Source: JBGSIZ01 sp041742255
GTDB taxonomy: Bacteria > Pseudomonadota > Alphaproteobacteria > Rhodobacterales > Rhodobacteraceae
Assembly (NCBI GenBank): GCA_041742255.1
Contig: JBGSIZ010000055.1
Location: 1-11,176 of the forward strand
Direction of reading: 5' to 3'
Length of the DNA: 11,176 bases
The position numbers and the translations under genes were made by a program. Under the pieces are notes generated by a model. That model made no database searches, was not told the DNA's origin, and saw only the letters and a list, made by a program, of their open reading frames with translations. Shown in pieces: positions 5,256 to 11,176 of this stretch (positions are counted from its first letter, which is position 1; each line of letters opens with the position of its first letter).

Positions 5256-6179
5256 ATGTGCAAAGGCATGACCAGCACCGACACATCCTATCCCGATATT
5301 GACGTATGGGCCGCCGCCGCGCGGGCCCGCGTGCCGGGGTTCTGCAAACGCCATTTTGGCCCTGTGGGGACGGTCCGCCTGCACCGCGCAGCACTTGGGT
5401 GGGATATGCTGCGCGCGCCGTTCAACATCCTGATTGCACTGCCGTATGTTCTGATCCGCCTGACCGGCACCCTGTTGCGTGGCGTGGGATTGCGCCGCGC
5501 CGGGGATTGGGTGCTGGCGCGCCCGATCCTGCTGCGCACGGCCGTGGCCGCCCGGGTCGAGGCATTGATCGTGACCGAGGTGTTGGGGGAATTGCCGATC
5601 GTGCAAACCGACGCCGCACCCCGCGACGCCGAAACTGGCGCCGAAACTGACGCTGAAACCGTCGCCGAGGCATCCGATGTCCCCTCCCCGGACGATACCT
5701 TGCGCGAATATTCCGGCACCCGGTCGGCGATGGCCGATATCACCACGTCACTGGGCACGCTGGGCACCGGGGCGGTGGTGTTTCAGACGGTGACGCCGGG
5801 GATCGTGTCGTTGGCCCCGATCCTTGCCATCACCTATGCACAGTCGGTGGCGGTGGCGGCGTTCCCGCTGGGCGGGTTTCTGGGATCGACATGGTATTGG
5901 ATGTTCCCGGCTCAGGCCCCGATCTGGTTGATGGGCCTTGCCGCGTTCGGGCTGGCCACCCTTGCCGCGATGATCGCGACCTTTGCAGGCATCCTTGCGG
6001 ACCCCGTGCAATTGTGGACGGGTTTGCACCGCCGCCGTCTGAACCGGATGATTGATGCCGTGGCCGAAGACCTGCGGACCGGACGCCGTGGGCATTTCGC
6101 CGCCCGCGAACATTACGTCGCGCGGTTGGCGGATGTGTCGGATGTGGGACTTGCCGTTCTGCGACTGTTTCGCCCGTAA
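5256..6179 (+). CDS. DUF6635-type membrane protein
   Basis: A protein of about 307 residues. The N-terminus, soluble and basic, contains VPGFCKRHFGPVGTVRLHRA then ALGWDMLRAPFNILIALPYV, which I recognise, with moderate certainty, as the DUF6635 family of alphaproteobacteria. A first hydrophobic stretch (FNILIALPYVLIRLTGTLL) lies in this region. Next come a basic segment, an acidic low-complexity linker built of AET repeats, and three hydrophobic segments: around GTGAVVFQTVTPGIVSLAPILAI, SVAVAAFPLGGFLGSTWYWMF and APIWLMGLAAFGLATLAAMIATFAGIL. The C-terminus is basic and probably cytoplasmic. It should sit in the inner membrane; the function is unknown. The start is uncertain: candidates are TTG 5232, ATG 5256 and ATG 5268, none with a well-spaced ribosome binding site. 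It is the first gene right of the proposed island junction. Confidence 0.72.
   Translation: MCKGMTSTDTSYPDIDVWAAAARARVPGFCKRHFGPVGTVRLHRAALGWDMLRAPFNILIALPYVLIRLTGTLLRGVGLRRAGDWVLARPILLRTAVAARVEALIVTEVLGELPIVQTDAAPRDAETGAETDAETVAEASDVPSPDDTLREYSGTRSAMADITTSLGTLGTGAVVFQTVTPGIVSLAPILAITYAQSVAVAAFPLGGFLGSTWYWMFPAQAPIWLMGLAAFGLATLAAMIATFAGILADPVQLWTGLHRRRLNRMIDAVAEDLRTGRRGHFAAREHYVARLADVSDVGLAVLRLFRP
5625..5672 (+). repeat. Four tandem 12-base units encoding a (D/G)AET-type linker
   Basis: Within the DUF6635-type gene, the units GACGCCGAAACT, GGCGCCGAAACT, GACGCTGAAACC and GTCGCCGAGGCA follow each other exactly and in frame. They encode DAET-GAET-DAET-VAEA. The divergence towards the last unit suggests an old slippage expansion. 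The segment is an acidic flexible linker between the N-terminal domain and the membrane segments. Confidence 0.7.
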
Positions 6180-6259
6180 ACCGCACCGCAACAAAGACTT
6201 GCCCTGTTGGCCTGACCCCGCTTAACTGTCGCCAATTTTAATCTGAATTGGAGCGGCCC

Positions 6260-7249
6260 ATGTGGGATTTCAGCATTTCAACGTCCTTTGCCATCATGCG
6301 CAAAACCTTTCCGTTCATCCTGTTCCGGATGGCGGTCTATTTCGGGATCGCGGCGGCCTATGTGATTGTCACCGGCACCGGGGCGGGCATCGGCTATGGC
6401 GTAGGCGGGTTCTGGGATGCGGACACACAGGCGGCTGGTGCATTTTACGGCGGCATCGGGGGGCTGGGCCTGACCGCGGGCGTCATCTATCTGATGCGGG
6501 AATACCTGCTCTATATCGTCAAGGCGGGGCATATCGGCCTGATGGTTGAAATCATCGACGGGCGGGAATTGCCGGCCGGACAAGGCCAGATCAGCTATGC
6601 CAAACAGATCGTGACAGAACGATTCACCCAATCGTCGGTCCTGTTTGGGGTCGATCAACTGGTCAAGGGCGTCATCACGGCCATCACCGGGTTGTTGCAG
6701 GGGCTGTTGTCCATTCTGCCAATCCCCGGTCTGGACAAGATCATGGGCATCGTACGCGCCTATCTGCGGCTTGCCGTTGGGCTGCTGGACGAGGTGATCC
6801 TCGCCCATGCCATCCGCACCCACAGCACGAACCCATGGGCGTCCGCCAAAGAGGCGCTGGTACTGTATGGCCAGAACGCCAAACCGATGTTGATCAATGC
6901 CGCATGGTTGACGGCGATCACATGGGGCCTGTCGATCGTGGTGTTTTTTGTGATGCTCGCCCCGGCGGCGGCGGTTGTGTATCTGATCCCCGGCGCATGG
7001 TCGGCGGGGGGGGTGGTGTTCGCCTTGATCTTTGCATGGGCGGTCAAGGTGTCGTTGATCGAACCCTTTGCCATCGCCTGCCTGCTACAGGCGTTTTTCA
7101 AGGTGACCGCAGGCCAGACCCCCAACCCCGAATGGGAGGCAAAGCTGGACCGCGCGTCCGGCAAGTTCAAGGCGTTGGGGGACAAGGCCGCAGGCTGGGT
7201 CGGTGGCCGGTTTGGCGGCACAACCCGGCCCGCGTCCGAACAGGTCTGA
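6260..7249 (+). CDS. Multi-pass integral membrane protein of unknown function
   Basis: A 329-residue inner membrane protein. The ATG at 6260 is chosen because GGAG at 6250-6253 lies six bases upstream; the TTG at 6248 would add only four residues and overlap that site. Hydrophobic segments occur at about residues 17-50 (with glycine-rich GTGAGIGYGVGG), 61-98, 125-155, 213-244 and 248-282. Between them is a soluble loop (about 98-125), then a conserved-looking stretch around residues 165-205 (RAYLRLAVGLLDEVILAHAI), followed by NPWASAKEAL. The C-terminus is a charged soluble tail (EWEAKLDRASGKFKALGDKA). This is a pattern I have seen in uncharacterised Rhodobacterales proteins, but I cannot name a family. 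It lies 80 bases after the DUF6635-type gene on the same strand and may be cotranscribed with it; both being membrane proteins suggests a shared envelope role. Confidence 0.75.
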   Translation: MWDFSISTSFAIMRKTFPFILFRMAVYFGIAAAYVIVTGTGAGIGYGVGGFWDADTQAAGAFYGGIGGLGLTAGVIYLMREYLLYIVKAGHIGLMVEIIDGRELPAGQGQISYAKQIVTERFTQSSVLFGVDQLVKGVITAITGLLQGLLSILPIPGLDKIMGIVRAYLRLAVGLLDEVILAHAIRTHSTNPWASAKEALVLYGQNAKPMLINAAWLTAITWGLSIVVFFVMLAPAAAVVYLIPGAWSAGGVVFALIFAWAVKVSLIEPFAIACLLQAFFKVTAGQTPNPEWEAKLDRASGKFKALGDKAAGWVGGRFGGTTRPASEQV

Positions 7250-7276
7250 TCGCTGTATCGGATCGGAATTCGCGCC

Positions 7277-7516
7277 CTAGAACGCCTTGAACGTCAGGGT
7301 GGTCAAGGTCCGTTCGATCCCGTCGATGTCGGCCACGCTTTCGTTGATGAAATGGCCCACATCGGCCCCGTCGGGCACATAAATCTTCATCAGCAGGTCA
7401 AAATCTCCGCTGGTGGAATAGAGTTCCGAATGGATTTCCCGCAACGCGATCTGGTCGGCCACGCGGTAGGTGGTGCCGGGGCGGCAGCGGATCTGGACAA
7501 AGACGCAGGCGGTCAT
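7277..7516 (-). CDS. Stand-alone Lrp/AsnC ligand-binding (RAM) domain protein
   Basis: A 79-residue protein that consists only of the C-terminal ligand-binding domain of Lrp/AsnC regulators (AsnC_trans_reg, RAM). The pattern is clear: a first beta strand CVFVQIRC with RPG, a helix VADQIALREIHSELYST, the ligand-site segment SGDFDLLMKIYV (G-D-F-D at about 37-40), a helix VGHFINESVADIDGIERT and a final strand TLTTLTFKAF. There is no helix-turn-helix, so it cannot bind DNA like Lrp; such single-domain proteins assemble into oligomers that bind amino acids. The ATG at 7516 has GGAG seven bases upstream and is preferred over the TTG at 7519. It is convergent with the membrane protein gene and divergent from hisB, so an amino-acid sensing role near histidine genes is tempting but unproven. 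Confidence 0.85.
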   Translation of the reverse strand: MTACVFVQIRCRPGTTYRVADQIALREIHSELYSTSGDFDLLMKIYVPDGADVGHFINESVADIDGIERTLTTLTFKAF

Positions 7517-7590
7517 CAAAGGCTCCGTTCATGGATGTGGCCGCAGGCTGGCACGGCGGACACATGGGCGCAATCGGTGAATTGGCAGGC

Positions 7591-7619
7591 TTCACCCCGG
7601 CCCCCCCGCCCCCTATAAG
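7591..7619 (+). promoter_or_regulatory. Candidate promoter of hisB-hisH
   Basis: TATAAG at 7614-7619 fits a -10 box (five of six bases), and TTCACC at 7591-7596 is a weak -35 box, with a 17-base spacer made almost entirely of C and G. Transcription would begin near 7626, about 20 bases before the hisB start at 7646. Only sequence resemblance supports it. Confidence 0.38.
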
Positions 7620-7645
7620 CCACCCAACCGCCGAGAGGATACGCG

Positions 7646-8233
7646 ATGCGCACCGCCACCCTGACCCGCAAAACCGCCGAAACGGACATCACCGTGACCG
7701 TCGATCTGGACGGCACCGGGGCCTATGACAACCAGACCGGCGTGGGGTTCTTTGACCACATGCTGGACCAGTTGGCCCGCCATTCGCTGATTGACATTGC
7801 CGTCCGGGCGACCGGCGACCTGCATATCGACGATCACCACACGGTCGAGGATGTGGGCATCGCGTTGGGACAAGCGTTGACCGCCGCCATGGGTGACAAA
7901 CGGGGGATCGTGCGCTATGGCGATTGCCACCTTGCGATGGACGACGCACAGGTGCGCGCCGCGCTCGATCTGTCGGGGCGCCCCTATCTGATCTGCAATC
8001 TGGGGTTCCAGACGGCCAAGATCGGCACGTTCGACACCGAACTGGTGCGCGAATTCTTTCAGGCGCTGGCGACCCACGGGGGCATCACGTTGCACATCGA
8101 CCGGCTGCACGGGTTCAACAGCCATCACATCGCCGAGGCCGCGTTCAAGGCCGTCGCCCGCGCCCTGCGCACCGCCGTGTCGGTAGACCCGCGCAAGGCC
8201 GATGCGATCCCATCGACCAAGGGAACCCTATGA
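7646..8233 (+). CDS. hisB: Imidazoleglycerol-phosphate dehydratase
   Basis: HisB converts imidazole glycerol phosphate to imidazole acetol phosphate in histidine biosynthesis, in the cytoplasm as a 24-mer with manganese. All family signatures are visible: [16 protein letters not shown] at 32-47, the metal-binding [17 protein letters not shown] at 62-78 and [20 protein letters not shown] at 155-174. The length of 195 residues is normal for the single-function enzyme, without the phosphatase domain fused in Escherichia coli HisB. The ATG at 7646 follows GAGAGG at an adequate distance. The stop codon overlaps the hisH start (ATGA at 8230-8233), so the two are translationally coupled. Confidence 0.97.
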   Translation: MRTATLTRKTAETDITVTVDLDGTGAYDNQTGVGFFDHMLDQLARHSLIDIAVRATGDLHIDDHHTVEDVGIALGQALTAAMGDKRGIVRYGDCHLAMDDAQVRAALDLSGRPYLICNLGFQTAKIGTFDTELVREFFQALATHGGITLHIDRLHGFNSHHIAEAAFKAVARALRTAVSVDPRKADAIPSTKGTL

Positions 8234-8868
8234 TCACCGCACTGGTCGATTACGACAGCGGCAACCTGCATTCCGCCCAAAAGGCATTCGAACGGATGGC
8301 CCGCGAAACGGACGGCGGCACGGTTGTGGTTACGTCCGACCCCGACACCGTGGCCCGTGCCGACCGGATCGTGCTGCCCGGTGACGGCGCATTTCCGGCC
8401 TGCCGTGCGGCCTTGCATGCCGTGGACGGGCTGGCCGAGGCGATTGAACACGCCGTCACCCACCGCGCCGTGCCGTTTCTGGGCATTTGCGTGGGGATGC
8501 AGATGCTGGCCACCCTTGGCCATGAATACGAACAAACCCCCGGTTTCGACTGGATCGGCGGCGATATTCGCCGGATTGCACCCGCTGATCCTGCACTCAA
8601 GGTGCCGCACATGGGCTGGAACGATCTGGTGATCGACCGCCCCCATGCCCTGCTGGAAGGGATCACCACCGGCGACCACGCCTATTTCGTCCATTCCTAT
8701 CAGATGCGGGTGACCCACCCGGACCATCTATTGGCGCATGTGGACTATGCGGGCGACATCACGGCCATCGTCGGCCGCGACACCATCGTGGGCACCCAGT
8801 TCCACCCGGAAAAGTCACAGGCGACGGGTCTTCGCCTGATTGCGAATTTCCTGAACTGGCGGCCTTAA
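8230..8868 (+). CDS. hisH: Imidazole glycerol phosphate synthase, glutaminase subunit
   Basis: HisH releases ammonia from glutamine and passes it to HisF, which makes imidazole glycerol phosphate and AICAR. The 212-residue protein is a class I glutamine amidotransferase: [16 protein letters not shown] at 7-22, the oxyanion region LPGDGAF at 49-55, the nucleophile in FLGICVGMQ (Cys87) and the partners in GTQFHPEKS (His192, Glu194). PHMGWN at 126-131 and YFVHSY at 152-157 are further HisH signatures. The frame is open far upstream through hisB (from 7924), but the true start is the ATG at 8230, which overlaps the hisB stop by four bases. The partner gene hisF is not in the window and probably follows hisA beyond the right edge. 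Confidence 0.96.
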   Translation: MITALVDYDSGNLHSAQKAFERMARETDGGTVVVTSDPDTVARADRIVLPGDGAFPACRAALHAVDGLAEAIEHAVTHRAVPFLGICVGMQMLATLGHEYEQTPGFDWIGGDIRRIAPADPALKVPHMGWNDLVIDRPHALLEGITTGDHAYFVHSYQMRVTHPDHLLAHVDYAGDITAIVGRDTIVGTQFHPEKSQATGLRLIANFLNWRP

Positions 8869-8877
8869 TACCCGGCT

Positions 8878-9528
8878 TTAATACATCGTCCTCTGATAGG
8901 CGTCTTCCAGATCGGCATCCATTTGGGCCAATGCGGCGGCGTCTACGGGCGGCGTGGCTGTCTGATCCAGAATCATAGCCACAAGGGACGGCATCGCCCG
9001 CCGGTCCTGATGGCGGTCCGCGTCCCACAGGTGGGACCGGCGCAACGCCTTGGCACAGTGCAAGAACACCTCGTGGACGGTCACGACAATGGCCACCGTG
9101 GGCAACCTGTCGTTTATCGCCAGCGGGGCCAGCACGGCAGGGTCGCGGGTGATCCGGGCGTGCCCGTTCACACGCAGCGTTTCCTCGAACCCTGGGATCA
9201 GGAACAACAGGCCAACCGCCGGATGCGCCACGATATTCTTGAGCGTATCCAGACGGTTGTTGCCAGGTCGGTCCGGGATGACAAGGGTGGTGTCATTCAA
9301 AACCTGCACGAACCCGGCCGGATCGCCGCGCGGGCTGACGTCCGCCGTGCCGCTGCCCGATTGGGTTCCGATGCACAAAAACGGCGACCGGGCGATGAAA
9401 TCGCGGGCATGGCGGTCCAGATGGTCGATGCATTTGCGCACCGCGCGGTCATGCGTCGGCGGAAACAGGGCGGCAAGGCTGGCGGCATCGTCCACCAGAT
9501 ACTCCGCCAGCAAAGGCATGTTGGTCAT
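8878..9528 (-). CDS. Pyridoxamine 5'-phosphate oxidase-family flavoprotein (MSMEG_1061-like)
   Basis: A 216-residue cytoplasmic protein with the split-barrel flavin-binding fold of the PPOX family. Diagnostic segments are FLCIGTQSGSGTADVSPRGD at 50-69, TTLVIPDRPGNNRLDTLKNI at 80-99, HPAVGLLFLIPG at 102-113, and the C-terminal VHEVFLHCAKALRRSHLWD at 151-169, which together point to the MSMEG_1061-type subfamily. Members bind FMN or a related cofactor; the substrate is not known, and this is not the PdxH of vitamin B6 synthesis. The start at 9528 has a GGGGA just upstream; an internal ATG at 9519 is possible. It is the last gene of a minus-strand run, 24 bases after a DUF2147 gene, and converges with hisH with only nine bases between them. 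Confidence 0.85.
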   Translation of the reverse strand: MTNMPLLAEYLVDDAASLAALFPPTHDRAVRKCIDHLDRHARDFIARSPFLCIGTQSGSGTADVSPRGDPAGFVQVLNDTTLVIPDRPGNNRLDTLKNIVAHPAVGLLFLIPGFEETLRVNGHARITRDPAVLAPLAINDRLPTVAIVVTVHEVFLHCAKALRRSHLWDADRHQDRRAMPSLVAMILDQTATPPVDAAALAQMDADLEDAYQRTMY

Positions 9529-9552
9529 ACTGTCCCCAAGGGTGAGGCCGGA

Positions 9553-9951
9553 TCAGTTCGCCCGGCTCCATGTCTGAGACCGGCAAATGCCCAGCGCATT
9601 ACAGGCGCGCAGGCTCAGTGTATCGCCTGCCAAGGTCATTTCCACCGGAAAATCGGCCCCCATTACAGGCACCAGAATACGACCGTTGCCATATTTGCCG
9701 CCCCCCGCCGGGCGCAGGTCCCAGATCATTTCGCGGCCCACATTGGGGGTCGTCACCTGTGCGCCGTTGCTGGCATAGGCCCGCACCAGCTTGCCACAGA
9801 TCGCAGGCCCGCAGGCGCGCATCTCGATATGGCCAATCTGCGCCTTGCCATCGGGTTCGGTGGCCCAGATGCCAAGGATCGGTTCCGCAAACGCGGTCCC
9901 GGCCATCACCGGAACAATCGCCGCCGCAAGGATAAAGGAACGTAAGGACAT
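9553..9951 (-). CDS. DUF2147 exported protein, copy 2
   Basis: A 132-residue exported protein. Residues 1-22 are a signal peptide (MSLRSFILAAAIVPVMAGTA, cleavage after AFA), followed directly by the DUF2147 domain: EPILGIWATEPDGKAQIGHIEM near 23-44, the CGPAICGKLVRA cysteine pair at 47 and 52, a segment of beta strands, and the closing ACNALGICRSQTWSR with a second cysteine pair (117 and 123). The start is firm, with GGAGG seven bases upstream. DUF2147 proteins are periplasmic beta-barrel-like (lipocalin-like) proteins of unknown function. It is a paralogue of the gene at 10077-10466, 125 bases upstream on the same strand. The two keep the four cysteines but differ in much of the rest, so the duplication is not recent. 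Confidence 0.88.
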   Translation of the reverse strand: MSLRSFILAAAIVPVMAGTAFAEPILGIWATEPDGKAQIGHIEMRACGPAICGKLVRAYASNGAQVTTPNVGREMIWDLRPAGGGKYGNGRILVPVMGADFPVEMTLAGDTLSLRACNALGICRSQTWSRAN

Positions 9952-10022
9952 GGGTCAGCCTCCATTATGAAACCAAAGGATAAGGCCCAATTGCCAACCA
10001 AACAAGGCCGCCCCTACATGCA

Positions 10023-10054
10023 ACATGGCGGAAACCCGCAGGGTCCCGCCATGT
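10023..10054. other. Long GC-rich hairpin between the two DUF2147 genes
   Basis: ACATGGCGG at 10023-10031 pairs perfectly with CCGCCATGT at 10046-10054. Inside, ACCC-GCA-GGGT continues the stem after a small bulge (AA against C). There is no run of T on either side, so it is not a standard Rho-independent terminator. It lies just after the stop of the upstream DUF2147 gene (10077) and could stabilise that mRNA 3' end, weaken read-through or bind a protein. Confidence 0.55.
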
Positions 10055-10076
10055 GCCGTATCCCGTCAGTCGTGGA

Positions 10077-10466
10077 TCAGTTCGACCGGGTCCAGGTGCC
10101 GCCATCACGGCAAATGCCCAGAACGCAGCCCGACACCGACAACGTGTCGCCGTTCAGAACCAGCCGGGAATTGTAGGTTTTGTCGCGGTCCGGCGACCAC
10201 ACCTTGCCACGATATTCGTTGTTTCCGCTGGCGACGGTTTCGGAAATGATCTGGCGGCCGATATTGGCGGATGCCATTTCGGCGCCGCTCGCATCGAACG
10301 ATTTGATCAATGTGCCACACAAGGCCGCCCCGCACGGGGCCACCTGAATGAGGCCGCTGTTGCCGTTGTCATCGGCGGGGGTGCGCCACACACCCTCCAG
10401 CGGATCGGCGAATGCGGCACCTGCAAGGGCAAACAGCGCAACGGCGCCCAGAACGAACTTTTTCAT
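10077..10466 (-). CDS. DUF2147 exported protein, copy 1
   Basis: A 129-residue exported protein. The signal peptide is MKKFVLGAVALFALAGAAFA (residues 1-20), followed by DPLEGVWRTPADDNGNSGLI, the typical start of a DUF2147 domain. Cysteines at 45 and 50 (APCGAALCGTLI) and at 114 and 119 (SGCVLGICRDGGTW) are placed as in the paralogue at 9553-9951; the conserved ANIGRQII lies near 67-74 and DKTYNSRLVLNGDTLSVSGC at 95-114. The frame runs on far upstream to 11123, antisense to hisA, but the ATG at 10466 is decisive, with a strong GGAGGAG in front of it. It is the first gene of the minus-strand run and is divergent from hisA, with 129 bases between them for both promoters. Function unknown. Confidence 0.9.
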   Translation of the reverse strand: MKKFVLGAVALFALAGAAFADPLEGVWRTPADDNGNSGLIQVAPCGAALCGTLIKSFDASGAEMASANIGRQIISETVASGNNEYRGKVWSPDRDKTYNSRLVLNGDTLSVSGCVLGICRDGGTWTRSN

Positions 10467-10595
10467 GATGTCTCCTCCCTGAGAACTGGTGTGACACTGC
10501 GCCGCAACGCCGATTCCAATCAAGACTGACGTGAGGTCGCGTTGCATCCGCGGCCCCGTCATGCCAAAGGGCGGCCAACCGCAGGAGCCGCCGAC
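10467..10595. promoter_or_regulatory. Divergent control region of the DUF2147 gene and hisA
   Basis: These 129 bases separate the divergent starts of the DUF2147 gene (10466) and hisA (10596). Both ribosome binding sites are clear at its ends. No good -10/-35 pair or operator palindrome stands out on either strand. Confidence 0.35.
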
Positions 10596-11176
10596 ATGAT
10601 CCTTTACCCCGCCATCGACCTCAAGGACGGACAAGCCGTGCGGCTGGTGCATGGCGACATGGCCCGGTCCACCGTGTTCAATGATGACCCCACCGCACAG
10701 GCGCGGGCGTTCGTGGCGGCGGGCTGTGCGTGGGTGCATCTGGTGGACCTGAACGGGGCGTTTGCGGGCGCGCCCGTCAATGGGGCCGTGGTCGAGGCGA
10801 TCCTGTCCGCCTGCCCCGGCGTGCAGACCCAATTGGGCGGCGGCATCCGCGACATGGCCACAATCGAAGGCTGGCTGGCCAAAGGGCTGAGCCGTGTGAT
10901 CCTCGGCACCGTGGCCGTCGAAAACCCAGACCTTGTGCGCGCCGCCGCCCGCGCGTTTCCGGGACAGGTGGCCGTGGGCATCGACGCCCGCCACGGACTT
11001 GTTGCGACCAAGGGCTGGGCCACCGAAACCACCGTGCAGGTGACCGACCTTGCCAAGGCGTTCGAGGACGCCGGCGTGGCCGCGATCATCTACACCGACA
11101 TCAACCGCGACGGCGCCATGCAAGGGCCCAACATTGCGGCGACCGAGGCGCTGGCGCGGGCCGTGCGCATCCCGGT
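10596..11176 (+). CDS. hisA: ProFAR isomerase HisA, cut by the right window edge
   Basis: HisA isomerises ProFAR to PRFAR (an Amadori rearrangement) in histidine biosynthesis, the step before the HisH-HisF reaction. It is a TIM barrel. Visible signatures are [20 protein letters not shown] at 1-20 with catalytic Asp8, the first phosphate-binding segment QLGGGIRD at 79-86, [11 protein letters not shown] at 101-111, [15 protein letters not shown] at 127-141 with the second catalytic Asp130, and [14 protein letters not shown] at 166-179. About 193 of the usual 240 or so residues are present; the second phosphate-binding end is outside the window. The ATG at 10596 has GGAG (10583 onward) at a good distance. 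It is separated from hisB-hisH by three minus-strand genes and so needs its own promoter, which should lie in 10467-10595; I see no convincing boxes there. Confidence 0.96.
   Translation, partial: MILYPAIDLKDGQAVRLVHGDMARSTVFNDDPTAQARAFVAAGCAWVHLVDLNGAFAGAPVNGAVVEAILSACPGVQTQLGGGIRDMATIEGWLAKGLSRVILGTVAVENPDLVRAAARAFPGQVAVGIDARHGLVATKGWATETTVQVTDLAKAFEDAGVAAIIYTDINRDGAMQGPNIAATEALARAVRIP

Noticed and set aside
7924..8229. The upstream extension of the hisH frame through hisB.
   Set aside because: HisH proteins start at the [12 protein letters not shown] segment at 8230, and the region before it is certain hisB in another frame.
8923..9945. A 340-codon open frame on the plus strand.
   Set aside because: It is antisense to the PPOX and DUF2147 genes, crosses the gap between them and encodes a low-complexity Arg/His/Gly-rich peptide, the usual product of GC-rich antisense frames.
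10467..11123. The long upstream extension of the DUF2147 frame, antisense to hisA.
   Set aside because: The DUF2147 gene has a clear signal peptide and a strong ribosome binding site at 10466; the extension covers a certain hisA in antisense.

Overview
The window looks like chromosomal DNA of an alphaproteobacterium, most likely a Rhodobacterales (Roseobacter/Rhodobacter-type) species. The basis is the GC-rich codon use of the right half, the histidine gene block hisB-hisH ... hisA with PPOX and DUF2147 genes inserted, and tRNA-Gly(GCC)-like sequence of the alphaproteobacterial type. The species cannot be named from the sequence alone.

The window falls into two parts that meet at about 5029. 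The left part (1 to about 4985) is visibly less GC-rich and is accessory in character. It holds the tail of an unknown gene (5-202), two genes for exported proteins of unknown function (329-802 and about 923-1936), a small DUF6434 gene (2186-2398, minus), and a toxin-antitoxin pair on the minus strand. In that pair HigB (3889-4209) is translated first and overlaps HigA (2678-3901), which carries an extra C-terminal ImmA/IrrE-type zinc peptidase domain. A small XRE regulator (4452-4742, plus) is divergent from the pair. The divergent intergenic region contains two different pairs of palindromes: two TTACC-N5-GGTAA sites next to higB and two TTTATC-N6-GATAAA sites next to the XRE gene. They look like separate operators for the two regulators.

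At 4985-5029 there is a 45-base 3' fragment of a tRNA-Gly(GCC) gene, from the anticodon loop to the terminal CCA, without any 5' half. A Rho-independent terminator follows at 5060-5088. This is the expected right attachment site of an element integrated into a tRNA-Gly gene, so the left part is best read as the right end of a genomic island. The integrase and the intact tRNA should lie to the left of the window. A cluster of TTGCCAA repeats at 4843-4882, just inside the proposed end, may be recombinase or excisionase arm sites.

The right part (5030-11176) looks like core chromosome: a DUF6635-type membrane protein, a second multi-pass membrane protein, a stand-alone Lrp/AsnC ligand-binding domain protein (minus), hisB and hisH with an ATGA overlap, then three minus-strand genes (a PPOX flavoprotein and two DUF2147 exported proteins), and hisA, which runs off the right edge. 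HisB, HisH and HisA act in histidine biosynthesis (HisH together with HisF, not seen here). The three minus-strand genes split the his genes into two transcription units.
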